Shown one piece after another: positions 1 through 6,343 of a stretch of DNA of 6,343 nucleotides. A model generated the notes under the pieces. That model worked only from the letters and a program-made list of their open reading frames with translations, was not told the origin of the DNA and ran no database searches. Position numbers and translations under genes: made by a program. Position 1 is the stretch's first letter; every line of letters starts with the position of its first letter. Origin of the DNA: JBGOUV01 sp041477815 (GTDB taxonomy: Bacteria > Acidobacteriota > Terriglobia > Bryobacterales > JACQDG01); NCBI GenBank assembly GCA_041477815.1, contig JBGOUV010000392.1, positions 1 through 6,343 of the forward strand. The letters run 5' to 3'.

Positions 1-3000
1 GACAACCGAGAACGCCACCGTGGGGACGGTGATCGAGAACAAAAGGATCATCGAACTGCCGCTCAACGGGCGCAACTATCTGCAACTGGTGGCGCTCAGT
101 CCCAACGTGGTGGCCGAGAGCGGGAGCAACCAGAACGAAACTTTGCAGGGCGGAGATCGCTCGCGGCAGTCGTTCTCGCTGGCCGGGCAGCGGCTGGAGT
201 TCAACCACTACACCCTGGACGGGGTGGAAAACACGGACGTCAACTTCAACACGTACGTGATCCGGCCCTCCATAGAGGCGATCCAGGAGTTCAAGGTCCA
301 GAGCGGCGTTTACTCCGCGGAGTTTGGCCGGTCCATCGGGCAGATCAACGCCACGACCCGCTCGGGGACCAATCAGCTCCATGCCACCGCTTTTGAGTTC
401 CTCCGCAATTCGGCCCTGGACGCCAAAGAGTGGCAGCAGGTAGGCGCGAAGAACCCGTTTCGACGAAACCAGTTCGGGTTCACCCTGGGCGGCCGGCTGA
501 TTCGGGACCGCCTGTTCTTCATGTCCAATTTCGAGGCCCTGCGGGACCGCAAGACGCTCCAGCAAACAGCCAGCGTGCCGACCGACCGGATGCGCGCCGG
601 GGACATGTCGGGGCAGCCACGGGGCATCTTCGATCCGCTATCGCGGGTCATCACAACCGACGCGCAGGGGAACGAGCGGGCCGTGTCGGCCACGCGATTC
701 CTCAATAACTCGATTCCGCAGAGCCGCTTCCACCCGAGCGCGCTGAAGCTGGCCGAGTTTCTGCCCCGCCAGACCGTGCCCGGCGACGATATCCTGCGCA
801 ACTACATCCGCCAGGCCCCGCGTCCTATCAGTACGGAGCAGTTTCTGCAGCGTCTCGACTGGAACGAGAGCGACCGGTCGCAGTGGTTCGGGCGCTTCAG
901 CTGGAGCGATGAGTTTGAAGGCCTGCTCGCTGCGTTCCCTTACCCCGGGCGGGTGGAGACCAGGGTCTACCAGACGGTGCTCTCCAACACGCGCACGCTG
1001 GGGACCAGCATGGTCAACGAGTTCCGCTTCGGCTATAACCAGTTCCAGAACAACAAGGTCGGTTTCCATACCTTTGTCCGGGACATAGCGACGGAGCTGG
1101 CCATCCCGGGTTTGAGGCCGATCAACGAGGCCTCCTGGGGCTTCCCGGATATTGGGCTGGCCAACGGGCTCAGCGGGAGCAGCGAACCCAACCCCTACGT
1201 CACCAAAAACCACACCTTCCAGGCGATGGATAACATGTCGATCGTGCGAGGCCGCCACACGCTGAAGTTCGGCGCGGAGGTCCGGCGCGACCGTTACAAC
1301 CAGTTGGGCAACTCCTTTGCGCACGGGTCGTTCAGCTTTGCGGGCACGGCGACGTTCGACCCGGCCAACCGCACCACCACCGGGTTCTCGTTCGCCGACT
1401 TCCTGCTGGGGGAATCGTCGTCGTCGTCACGCGGCCTCAGTTTGTCCAACACGCTGCTCCGGGCCACGTCGTTTTACCTGTACTTCCAGGACGACTGGAA
1501 GATCACGCCCCGCCTCACCATGAATCTGGGGCTGCGCTACGAGAACAACCCTCCTTGGCATGATAAGTATCGGGGTATTCTCAATGTCCAGATGTTCGAC
1601 CCCGGAGTGGGGCCGGACGGCTTGCTGAGCGGGACCAAGGCGCCGATCGTGACCCGGCCCGGCAGCGGGGATTTCTACGAGGGCATTCCGTTCCGGTTCC
1701 ACGACGGGATTCCGGTCCAGGCGGGAGACCAGTTCATCGGCCGCTCGCTGGTGAATGCCGACAACAACGACTTCGCGCCGCGCCTGGGCCTGTCCTACAG
1801 CCCCACCGACCGCTGGACGTTTCGCACGGGTGTGGGAGTATTCTATGCGCGGGACTCCGGACAGGTGGTGTGGGACATGGGGCGGAACATGGCCGGCCGC
1901 GGGATCCTCGACGCCAGCCAGGAACGGCCCAACTCCAACCTCAGCGACCCGTGGCGGGCCCAGCGGGAGGCCTTCACCTGCACCGGCTGGACCGGGACCT
2001 GCCTGGGGCCGCCCCAGTTCCTGCCCAGCTCGGTCGGGCGCCGGAGCCCCTACGTGACGCAGTGGCTGTTCAACGTGCAGCGCCAGCTCCGCAAAGACAT
2101 CGCGCTGGAGGTGGGCTATCAAGGCAGCCAGGGGCACAAGCTGGAGCGCTATCGAATTTGGAACCAGCCCGTGTCCAGGACGGGTCCGAACGACACCCGC
2201 TCGGTCGCGCAGCGTCGTCCGTGGCCGGCCTACGGCAACTTCCAGATGGTGGACTCCTCGGCCAATTCGAACTACAACGCCCTCAGCGGCAAGCTCCAGC
2301 AGCGCTTTTCACGGGGGTTGACTTACCTGGTCGGGTACACCTGGTCGAAGTCGATCGACAGCGGCAGTGCGATCCGCAACAACAATGGCGACAACCAATG
2401 GCCCGCCGATAGCTACAATCTGCACCGCGAGCGCGCCCTGTCGCAGTTCCACTCGGGCCGGCGGCTGGTGACGTCCGTGCTGTACGAGCTGCCGCTGGGG
2501 GCCGGCAAGCCTTTCGCCAACTGGCGCGGCACCGCGGACAAGGTGCTCGGCGGCTGGCAGGTGGGTAGTATCCTGACCTTCGCGGACGGAACGGCGCTGC
2601 ACGTGGGAGGCATCGGCGACACCAACCAGACCACGCTGTACGAGGGCAACCGCCCCAACGCGACCGGCATCAGCCCGTTTCCGGACACGCAAACCGTGAA
2701 CCAATTCTGGAACATCGCCGCTTTCGATACGACCAGCCCCAGTTTGAACTACTTGTTCGGCAACACCGGACGAAACGTGCTGTTCAAGCCGGGCACGCGA
2801 CAGGGGGACTTTTCGGTCGTGAAGAACACCTCGCTTCGCGAGGGCCACGCGCTGCAGTTCCGATTTGAGGCGTTCAATTTTGCGAACCATCCCAACTGGA
2901 ACACACCCAGCGTCGATCCGAGAACCGCGTCCACGTTCGGCAAGATCACGTCCGCCCGGACGATGCGCGAGATGCAGTTCGGGCTGAAGTACATGTTCTG

Positions 3001-3001
3001 A
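1..3001 (+). CDS. Oar-like TonB-dependent outer-membrane receptor, 5'-truncated
   Basis: This is an outer-membrane receptor of the large Oar-like TonB-dependent family, expected to move a ligand into the periplasm using TonB energy; the ligand is unknown. The reading frame is open from base 2 to the TGA at 2999-3001, giving 999 residues. A GTG at 20 is not the true start, because the six codons before it (TTENAT) continue the conserved stretch into VGTVIENKRIIELPLNGRNY. The missing N-terminus should hold the signal peptide and usually a carboxypeptidase-regulatory-like domain. Residues 1 to about 130 are the plug, with LPLNGRNY at 19-26, the TLDGVEN stretch at 71-77 and TTRSGTN at 118-124. 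The rest is beta-barrel, with many alternating aromatic strands such as FYLYFQDDWK and FRFEAFNFANHPNWN. It ends in ...FGLKYMF, the terminal aromatic expected of an outer-membrane beta-signal. The only cysteines are residues 660 and 667. The family assignment is secure; the substrate is not. Confidence 0.93.
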   Translation, partial: TTENATVGTVIENKRIIELPLNGRNYLQLVALSPNVVAESGSNQNETLQGGDRSRQSFSLAGQRLEFNHYTLDGVENTDVNFNTYVIRPSIEAIQEFKVQSGVYSAEFGRSIGQINATTRSGTNQLHATAFEFLRNSALDAKEWQQVGAKNPFRRNQFGFTLGGRLIRDRLFFMSNFEALRDRKTLQQTASVPTDRMRAGDMSGQPRGIFDPLSRVITTDAQGNERAVSATRFLNNSIPQSRFHPSALKLAEFLPRQTVPGDDILRNYIRQAPRPISTEQFLQRLDWNESDRSQWFGRFSWSDEFEGLLAAFPYPGRVETRVYQTVLSNTRTLGTSMVNEFRFGYNQFQNNKVGFHTFVRDIATELAIPGLRPINEASWGFPDIGLANGLSGSSEPNPYVTKNHTFQAMDNMSIVRGRHTLKFGAEVRRDRYNQLGNSFAHGSFSFAGTATFDPANRTTTGFSFADFLLGESSSSSRGLSLSNTLLRATSFYLYFQDDWKITPRLTMNLGLRYENNPPWHDKYRGILNVQMFDPGVGPDGLLSGTKAPIVTRPGSGDFYEGIPFRFHDGIPVQAGDQFIGRSLVNADNNDFAPRLGLSYSPTDRWTFRTGVGVFYARDSGQVVWDMGRNMAGRGILDASQERPNSNLSDPWRAQREAFTCTGWTGTCLGPPQFLPSSVGRRSPYVTQWLFNVQRQLRKDIALEVGYQGSQGHKLERYRIWNQPVSRTGPNDTRSVAQRRPWPAYGNFQMVDSSANSNYNALSGKLQQRFSRGLTYLVGYTWSKSIDSGSAIRNNNGDNQWPADSYNLHRERALSQFHSGRRLVTSVLYELPLGAGKPFANWRGTADKVLGGWQVGSILTFADGTALHVGGIGDTNQTTLYEGNRPNATGISPFPDTQTVNQFWNIAAFDTTSPSLNYLFGNTGRNVLFKPGTRQGDFSVVKNTSLREGHALQFRFEAFNFANHPNWNTPSVDPRTASTFGKITSARTMREMQFGLKYMF

Positions 3002-3011
3002 GTTGGAGCGG

Positions 3012-3017
3012 AAAGGA
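3012..3017 (+). promoter_or_regulatory. Ribosome binding site deciding the DUF1080 gene start
   Basis: AAAGGA lies 9 nt before the ATG at 3027. It selects that ATG over the in-frame TTG at 3003, which would add eight charged or polar residues (MERKGTKL) ahead of a normal signal peptide. Confidence 0.7.
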
Positions 3018-3026
3018 ACAAAGCTT

Positions 3027-3614
3027 ATGCGAATCGTTCTGGTAACGCTGTTAGCCGGTCTGGCCGGCGCTCAGGACCGGCCGAACACCCTTACCCCCCA
3101 GGAATCCGCGAACGGCTGGATTCTCCTGTTTGACGGTAAGAGCCTCAACGGATGGGAGCCGCATGGGCCCGGAGATTGGAAGGTCGATAATGGGGCGCTC
3201 GTCTGCGGCGGGACGACGCCCAGTTGGATAGGCACCGGCGCGTCGTTTGCCAACTACAACTTGAAGCTGCAGTTCCGCGGCTCGGAGAAGGTAAACAGCG
3301 GCGTCTTTTTGCGCTCGCAGAAGGAAGGGCAGCCGCACCGCACCGGCTACGAGCTGCAGATCTGGGATTATCAACCGGGCGGCTTCAGCACCGGCAGCCT
3401 GGTCGGATCGCTCCAGGCATCGCCCACCAGGATCCTCCCCGAGCAGTGGAACAGCTATGAGATCACAGCGGACGGTGACCACTTTGTGATAGTGCTGAAC
3501 GGCAAAACCCTCCTCGACGCACGCGAATCCCAGCACGCCTCCGGGGTGGTCGGTTTTCAGTGTCAGAAAGACAACCGGATCGAGTTCCGTAACATTAAGT
3601 TGCGGCCGAGGTGA
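3027..3614 (+). CDS. Secreted DUF1080 / 3-keto-disaccharide hydrolase family protein
   Basis: The 195-residue product is an exported single-domain member of the DUF1080 family (3-keto-disaccharide hydrolase, LamG-like beta-sandwich). Some family members act on 3-keto-glycosides; the substrate here is not known. A short signal peptide is visible (MRIVLVTLLAGLAGA, likely cut before Q16). Family landmarks appear in order: LLFDGKSLNGWE at 33-44, the W51..DNGAL segment, NSGVFLR at 90-96, GYELQIWD at 107-114, the TGSLVG segment at 122-127, QWNSYEI at 140-146, LNGK at 157-160, and a closing FQ....IEFRNIKL at 177-192. The domain fills the mature protein and looks complete. The gene begins 25 nt after the receptor stop and ends 14 nt before the next ATG, so it is probably co-transcribed with both. 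No Gfo/Idh/MocA-type dehydrogenase that would make a 3-keto sugar is in the window, so enzymatic activity is an inference from the family; a purely carbohydrate-binding role is possible. Confidence 0.9.
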   Translation: MRIVLVTLLAGLAGAQDRPNTLTPQESANGWILLFDGKSLNGWEPHGPGDWKVDNGALVCGGTTPSWIGTGASFANYNLKLQFRGSEKVNSGVFLRSQKEGQPHRTGYELQIWDYQPGGFSTGSLVGSLQASPTRILPEQWNSYEITADGDHFVIVLNGKTLLDARESQHASGVVGFQCQKDNRIEFRNIKLRPR

Positions 3615-3616
3615 CG

Positions 3617-3622
3617 AAGGGA
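3617..3622 (+). promoter_or_regulatory. Ribosome binding site deciding the metallohydrolase start
   Basis: AAGGGA lies 6 nt before the ATG at 3629. It supports that ATG over the in-frame GTG at 3611, which overlaps the upstream TGA as GTGA. Starting at the ATG gives a clean signal peptide (MRRILALALALVCGSWA). Confidence 0.7.
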
Positions 3623-3628
3623 GACGCG

Positions 3629-6151
3629 ATGAGAAGGATTCTGGCGCTGGCGTTGGCGTTGGTGTGCGGGAGCTGGGCGCAGGGACTGCCGCGCCGGGAG
3701 CGGGACGCCGTGAACCGGGGAGCTCAGGAGCGGCGGTACATGTTTAACAACCTGACCGTATCCCCCTATCCGATTGAAATGTACTTCCCGCAAATCACCA
3801 ACGGGCCAAACTTTCCCACCTGGTCGCCGGACAGCAAGCAGGTGGCATTCGCGATGCGGGGATCGATCTGGAGGCTGACGCTGGGGGATACGACGGCCCA
3901 CGAGCTGACGCACGGGCCGGGCTACGATTCGCAGCCGGCCTGGTCGCCCGACGGCAAGTGGATCGCCTATACGTCGGAACAGCACGAGCAGATCCACATG
4001 AAGCTGCTCAACCTCCAGACCGGAGCTATCCAGGCGCTGACCTCGAACGACTCGATCAATTTGGAGCCGGAGTGGTCGCCGGACGGCCAGCGGCTGGCGT
4101 ATGTCTCAACGTATCCGAACCTGCGCTTCAGCATCTACGTGATGCCGCTGGGCAACGGCGTGCCGGGAACGCCGCAGATGCTCACCAGCGATTTCAAGTT
4201 TCCGGACCGGACGGTGTACTACGGGGAGTGGGCACACCACATTCACCCTACCTGGATGCCCGATGGCAAGGAGATGATCCTGGTGTCGAACCGCGACAGC
4301 CAGCACGGCTCCGGCGGACTCTACCGGATGCAGGCAAGGCCGGGCGCCCCGATGCAGCGTATCCATTACGAAGAGACGACCTGGCAGGCGCGGCCGACCA
4401 TATCGCCGGATGGGAGCAAGCTGGTTTATGCGTCCTATTTGGGACGGCAGTGGCACCAGCTCTGGGCCATGCCGCCCAAAGGAGGCGATGCGTTTCCCCT
4501 GACCTACGGCGACTTTGACCGTACCACGCCGCGGTGGTCCCCGGACGGAAAGCGCATCGCGTTCATTTCGAACCAGACCGGCGACACCAGCCTCTGGCTG
4601 TTTCACTACTTTGGCGGCAAGCTCGAGCCGGTGAAGATCGGCAAGCTGGTTTACAGCCGGCCGATGGGGAAACTGCGAGTGCGAGTGCTGCACAAAGCGA
4701 CTGGTCAGCCGATGGCGGCGCGGGTGCATCTGGAGGCCTCCGATGGACGGTCCTACGCGCCGGCGGAGAGCTGGTTTCACGCCGACTGGCACGTCTACCC
4801 GCAGCTCGAAAAGGAGGCATACCACTTTTTCCATACCGCTGGGGACTTCGAGATGGACCTGCCCGTCGGTCGGGCGAAGCTGGTGGTCTCGCGCGGGTTC
4901 GAGTATCTGCCCCAGGAAAAGGAGGTAACCCTGGAGGCGGCGAAGCCCGCGTTGCTAACCGTGACGCTCGAGCCCCTGAACACAGTGACGGCCAAGGCCA
5001 GAGGGTGGTGGGACGGCGATAACCACTTCCACATGAATTATGCGGGCGCGTATTTCAACACGCCGGAACGGCTAATGAAGCTCGCCGCCGCCGAAGACCT
5101 GTCCGTGATGAATAACCTGATCTGCAATAAGGAGCAGCGGATTCCCGACATTTCGCACTTCACGGGAGCGCCGGATCCGGTCTCGACGCCGCAGCGCCTC
5201 CTGTTCCATAGCCAGGAATATCACCCGCCCTTCTGGGGTCACTCGGTGTTTCTGAACATCAAGCAGCACGTGATAATTCCAGAATATGTGGGTTACCCGA
5301 ACACGATTGTGGAGAGCCTGTATCCGCCGAATACGGTGCCCTTCCGGGTGGCGCGGGAGCAGGGAGGGCTGGCCGGCTATGCGCACGGACCTGGCGCGAA
5401 CTTTCCGGCGGATCTGGGGCTGGAGACGGTCGATTTCTTGGAGGCCAACAGCCCCGGGGGGATGGAGCCACTTTACCGGGCCTGGAACCTGGGCTACCGG
5501 GTGGTGGCCTCCGCGGGCGCCGACGCGATGCCGAACTTCTTTCGGGGGCACACCCTCGGGGCCGTCCGGGTCTACGTCAAGACCGGCCCGAAACTCAACA
5601 ATGATAAGTGGCACGCCGACTTTCGGGCCGGACGCAGTTTTGTAAGCGCCGGGCCGTTGGTGTTTCTCAAGCTCCAGGACAAGGAGCCCGGCGACGAGAT
5701 CCGCCTCGGGGCTGGCAAGCACTCCTTGACGGCTACCGTGGAAGCGGCCTCCATCACGCCTCTGGAAACGATCGAGTTGCTCTACAACGGTGAGGTGATT
5801 GAGACCTTGAAGCCGGCGGGCGCGCCCTTGAAGGCCAGCCTGAAGAAGGTGATCAGCGTGGATCAAAGCGGGTGGCTGGCGGCGCGCGTGATCGCGAAGG
5901 CGGTGCGGCAGCCGCTGCGCCGCGGGCAGCCGTTTGCCGCGACCATGCCGGTGTGGGTCACCGTGGACGGCCGGCCACCGCGCTCGAAGAAGGACGCCGA
6001 TTACTTCATCCAGCGTCTGGACCAGGCGCTGGACGAGGCGCTGACCGACGGTAAGTGGACCAGCGAGCAGGAAAAAAATGAGGTGCGGAAGATGTACGCA
6101 GAAGCGCGGGGGCGCCTGGCCGCTCGCGCCGGCGCCGAGCCGCGACCGTAA
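3629..6151 (+). CDS. Secreted PD40 propeller / CehA-McbA family metallohydrolase fusion
   Basis: This 840-residue exported protein is a predicted metal-dependent hydrolase joined to a beta-propeller. CehA and McbA, which name the family, hydrolyse the carbamate ester of carbaryl; the natural substrate here is unknown. The signal peptide MRRILALALALVCGSWA is probably cut before Q18. Six TolB/PD40-type repeats carry WSPDG-like motifs starting at residues 63, 103, 147, 207, 256 and 301. Residues 346 to about 455 form a carboxypeptidase-regulatory-like beta domain (MGKLRVRVLHKATGQP...). The PHP-like catalytic domain runs from about 458 to 680: DNHFH with H466 and H468, NNLICNKEQRIPD, QEY with E530, GH with H538, GYAH with H586, DFLE at 602-605, AGAD with D632, then AGRSFVSAGP at 667-676. 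The histidines and acids are the likely metal ligands by family pattern, not by structure. A beta-sandwich (about 685-770) and a charged helical tail (786-840) follow. The gene lies 14 nt after the DUF1080 gene. No frameshift is seen. Confidence 0.88.
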   Translation: MRRILALALALVCGSWAQGLPRRERDAVNRGAQERRYMFNNLTVSPYPIEMYFPQITNGPNFPTWSPDSKQVAFAMRGSIWRLTLGDTTAHELTHGPGYDSQPAWSPDGKWIAYTSEQHEQIHMKLLNLQTGAIQALTSNDSINLEPEWSPDGQRLAYVSTYPNLRFSIYVMPLGNGVPGTPQMLTSDFKFPDRTVYYGEWAHHIHPTWMPDGKEMILVSNRDSQHGSGGLYRMQARPGAPMQRIHYEETTWQARPTISPDGSKLVYASYLGRQWHQLWAMPPKGGDAFPLTYGDFDRTTPRWSPDGKRIAFISNQTGDTSLWLFHYFGGKLEPVKIGKLVYSRPMGKLRVRVLHKATGQPMAARVHLEASDGRSYAPAESWFHADWHVYPQLEKEAYHFFHTAGDFEMDLPVGRAKLVVSRGFEYLPQEKEVTLEAAKPALLTVTLEPLNTVTAKARGWWDGDNHFHMNYAGAYFNTPERLMKLAAAEDLSVMNNLICNKEQRIPDISHFTGAPDPVSTPQRLLFHSQEYHPPFWGHSVFLNIKQHVIIPEYVGYPNTIVESLYPPNTVPFRVAREQGGLAGYAHGPGANFPADLGLETVDFLEANSPGGMEPLYRAWNLGYRVVASAGADAMPNFFRGHTLGAVRVYVKTGPKLNNDKWHADFRAGRSFVSAGPLVFLKLQDKEPGDEIRLGAGKHSLTATVEAASITPLETIELLYNGEVIETLKPAGAPLKASLKKVISVDQSGWLAARVIAKAVRQPLRRGQPFAATMPVWVTVDGRPPRSKKDADYFIQRLDQALDEALTDGKWTSEQEKNEVRKMYAEARGRLAARAGAEPRP

Positions 6152-6203
6152 GGAGCGGTCACCGCGCTAGACGAACAACGGCTCCGTCACGGTCGCGGCT
6201 CGG
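6135..6203 (+). repeat. 15-bp perfect inverted repeat over the metallohydrolase stop codon
   Basis: CCGAGCCGCGACCGT at 6135-6149 is the exact reverse complement of ACGGTCGCGGCTCGG at 6189-6203, leaving a 39-nt loop. The left arm lies in the last codons of the metallohydrolase gene and ends on the T of its TAA stop. Inside the loop, GGAGC (6152-6156) can pair with GCTCC (6181-6185), which would extend the stem. A competing small hairpin, GCGGT (6155-6159) with ACCGC (6161-6165), is also possible. No T-run follows the right arm, so this is not a standard intrinsic terminator. It could be an mRNA-stabilising or attenuating stem between two genes; the function is inferred. Confidence 0.75.
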
Positions 6204-6213
6204 GCCAGCAAAC

Positions 6214-6220
6214 AAGGAGG
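6214..6220 (+). promoter_or_regulatory. Strong ribosome binding site of the fourth gene
   Basis: AAGGAGG is a near-consensus Shine-Dalgarno, 8 nt before the ATG at 6229 and 10 nt after the end of the inverted repeat. It fixes the start of the truncated downstream gene; the ATG at 6221 touches it with no spacer and opens only a three-codon frame. Confidence 0.8.
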
Positions 6221-6228
6221 ATGTTGAC

Positions 6229-6343
6229 ATGATCGCAACCATCGCTCGGAAGGTGTTGGCGCTGTGTTTCTTCGCGCTGCTGTGCGGTTCCCTCCGGGTG
6301 GCGAACTCGCAGCAGCCGGCGCCACCAGCGGGTTACGTCTTCA
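6229..6343 (+). CDS. N-terminus of an exported protein of unknown function, 3'-truncated
   Basis: Only 38 codons are inside the window, too few to identify the product. It begins at an ATG behind AAGGAGG and has a typical signal peptide: a basic start (MIATIARK), a hydrophobic core (VLALCFFALLCG), and a probable cleavage after ANS, before QQPAPPAGYVF. Neither cysteine sits in a convincing lipobox (each is preceded by a leucine rather than G, A or S), so a periplasmic or secreted protein is more likely than a lipoprotein. It is on the same strand as the three upstream genes, 77 nt after the metallohydrolase stop, and may belong to the same unit or be separated from it by the stem at 6135-6203. 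No domain can be named. Confidence 0.75.
   Translation, partial: MIATIARKVLALCFFALLCGSLRVANSQQPAPPAGYVF

Noticed and set aside
20..22. GTG as the receptor start
   Set aside because: The frame is open to the window edge and the upstream codons TTENAT match the conserved plug-region lead-in; starting here would also leave no signal peptide.
638..1324. Long minus-strand open frame inside the receptor gene (228 codons), with similar ones at 1427-2137, 4106-4834 and 5072-5866
   Set aside because: They lie antisense within strongly supported genes, their translations show no domain or export signal, and long antisense frames are common in GC-rich DNA.
1870..2412. Plus-strand overlapping frame of 180 codons inside the receptor gene
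   Set aside because: The translation is a low-complexity Pro/Ala/Arg/Gly/Gln-rich shadow, while the receptor frame carries clear family motifs through the same bases.
3003..3005. TTG as the DUF1080 start
   Set aside because: It would put eight polar residues before the signal peptide and lacks its own well-placed Shine-Dalgarno; the ATG at 3027 has both.
3611..3614. GTGA stop-start overlap as a coupled start for the metallohydrolase
   Set aside because: It is possible in principle, but the ATG at 3629 has AAGGGA at good spacing and gives a standard signal peptide.
6189..6215. Intrinsic terminator after the metallohydrolase gene
   Set aside because: The stem is strong, but the bases that follow (GCCAGCAAACAAGG) contain no T-run, so only an inverted repeat of uncertain role is claimed.
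6224..6229. TTGACA resembling a perfect -35 box
   Set aside because: No TATAAT-like -10 element occurs about 17 bp downstream, and that stretch is the signal-peptide coding sequence of the fourth gene.
6221..6232. Three-codon frame ATG TTG ACA TGA just before the fourth gene
   Set aside because: It has no spacer from the Shine-Dalgarno and is too short to support as a leader peptide.

Overview
The window is G+C-rich, densely coding DNA with every gene on the + strand. It most likely comes from an acidobacterium of the Solibacter/Bryobacter type. The basis is protein style only: a large Oar-like TonB-dependent receptor with the NKRIIELPLNGRNY and SAEFGRSIGQINATTRSGTN signatures, followed by a DUF1080 protein and a WSPDG-propeller/CehA-McbA hydrolase, is a combination typical of that phylum. 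No rRNA or other phylogenetic marker is present, so this remains an inference.

Layout. Bases 1-3001 hold the C-terminal 999 residues of an outer-membrane TonB-dependent receptor whose start lies upstream. After 25 nt, bases 3027-3614 encode a small secreted DUF1080 (3-keto-disaccharide hydrolase family) protein. After 14 nt, bases 3629-6151 encode an 840-residue secreted protein that joins a six-repeat PD40/TolB-like propeller, a carboxypeptidase-regulatory-like beta domain, a CehA/McbA-type (PHP-like) metallohydrolase domain and a C-terminal beta domain. A 77-nt gap follows. Together with the end of the hydrolase gene it forms a long 15-bp perfect inverted repeat, and then a strong Shine-Dalgarno leads into a fourth exported protein (6229 to the window edge) that is too truncated to identify.

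How the genes may work together. The short gaps, shared strand and export signals suggest one transcription unit for an envelope function: a receptor that moves a ligand across the outer membrane, plus periplasmic or secreted hydrolases that process it. The substrate cannot be read from the sequence. The DUF1080 member hints at glycosides, while the CehA/McbA domain hints at ester, amide or carbamate bonds. I found no mobile element, CRISPR array, tRNA/rRNA, recognisable promoter or clearly novel system. The most unusual non-coding signal is the inverted repeat over the stop codon at 6149-6151.
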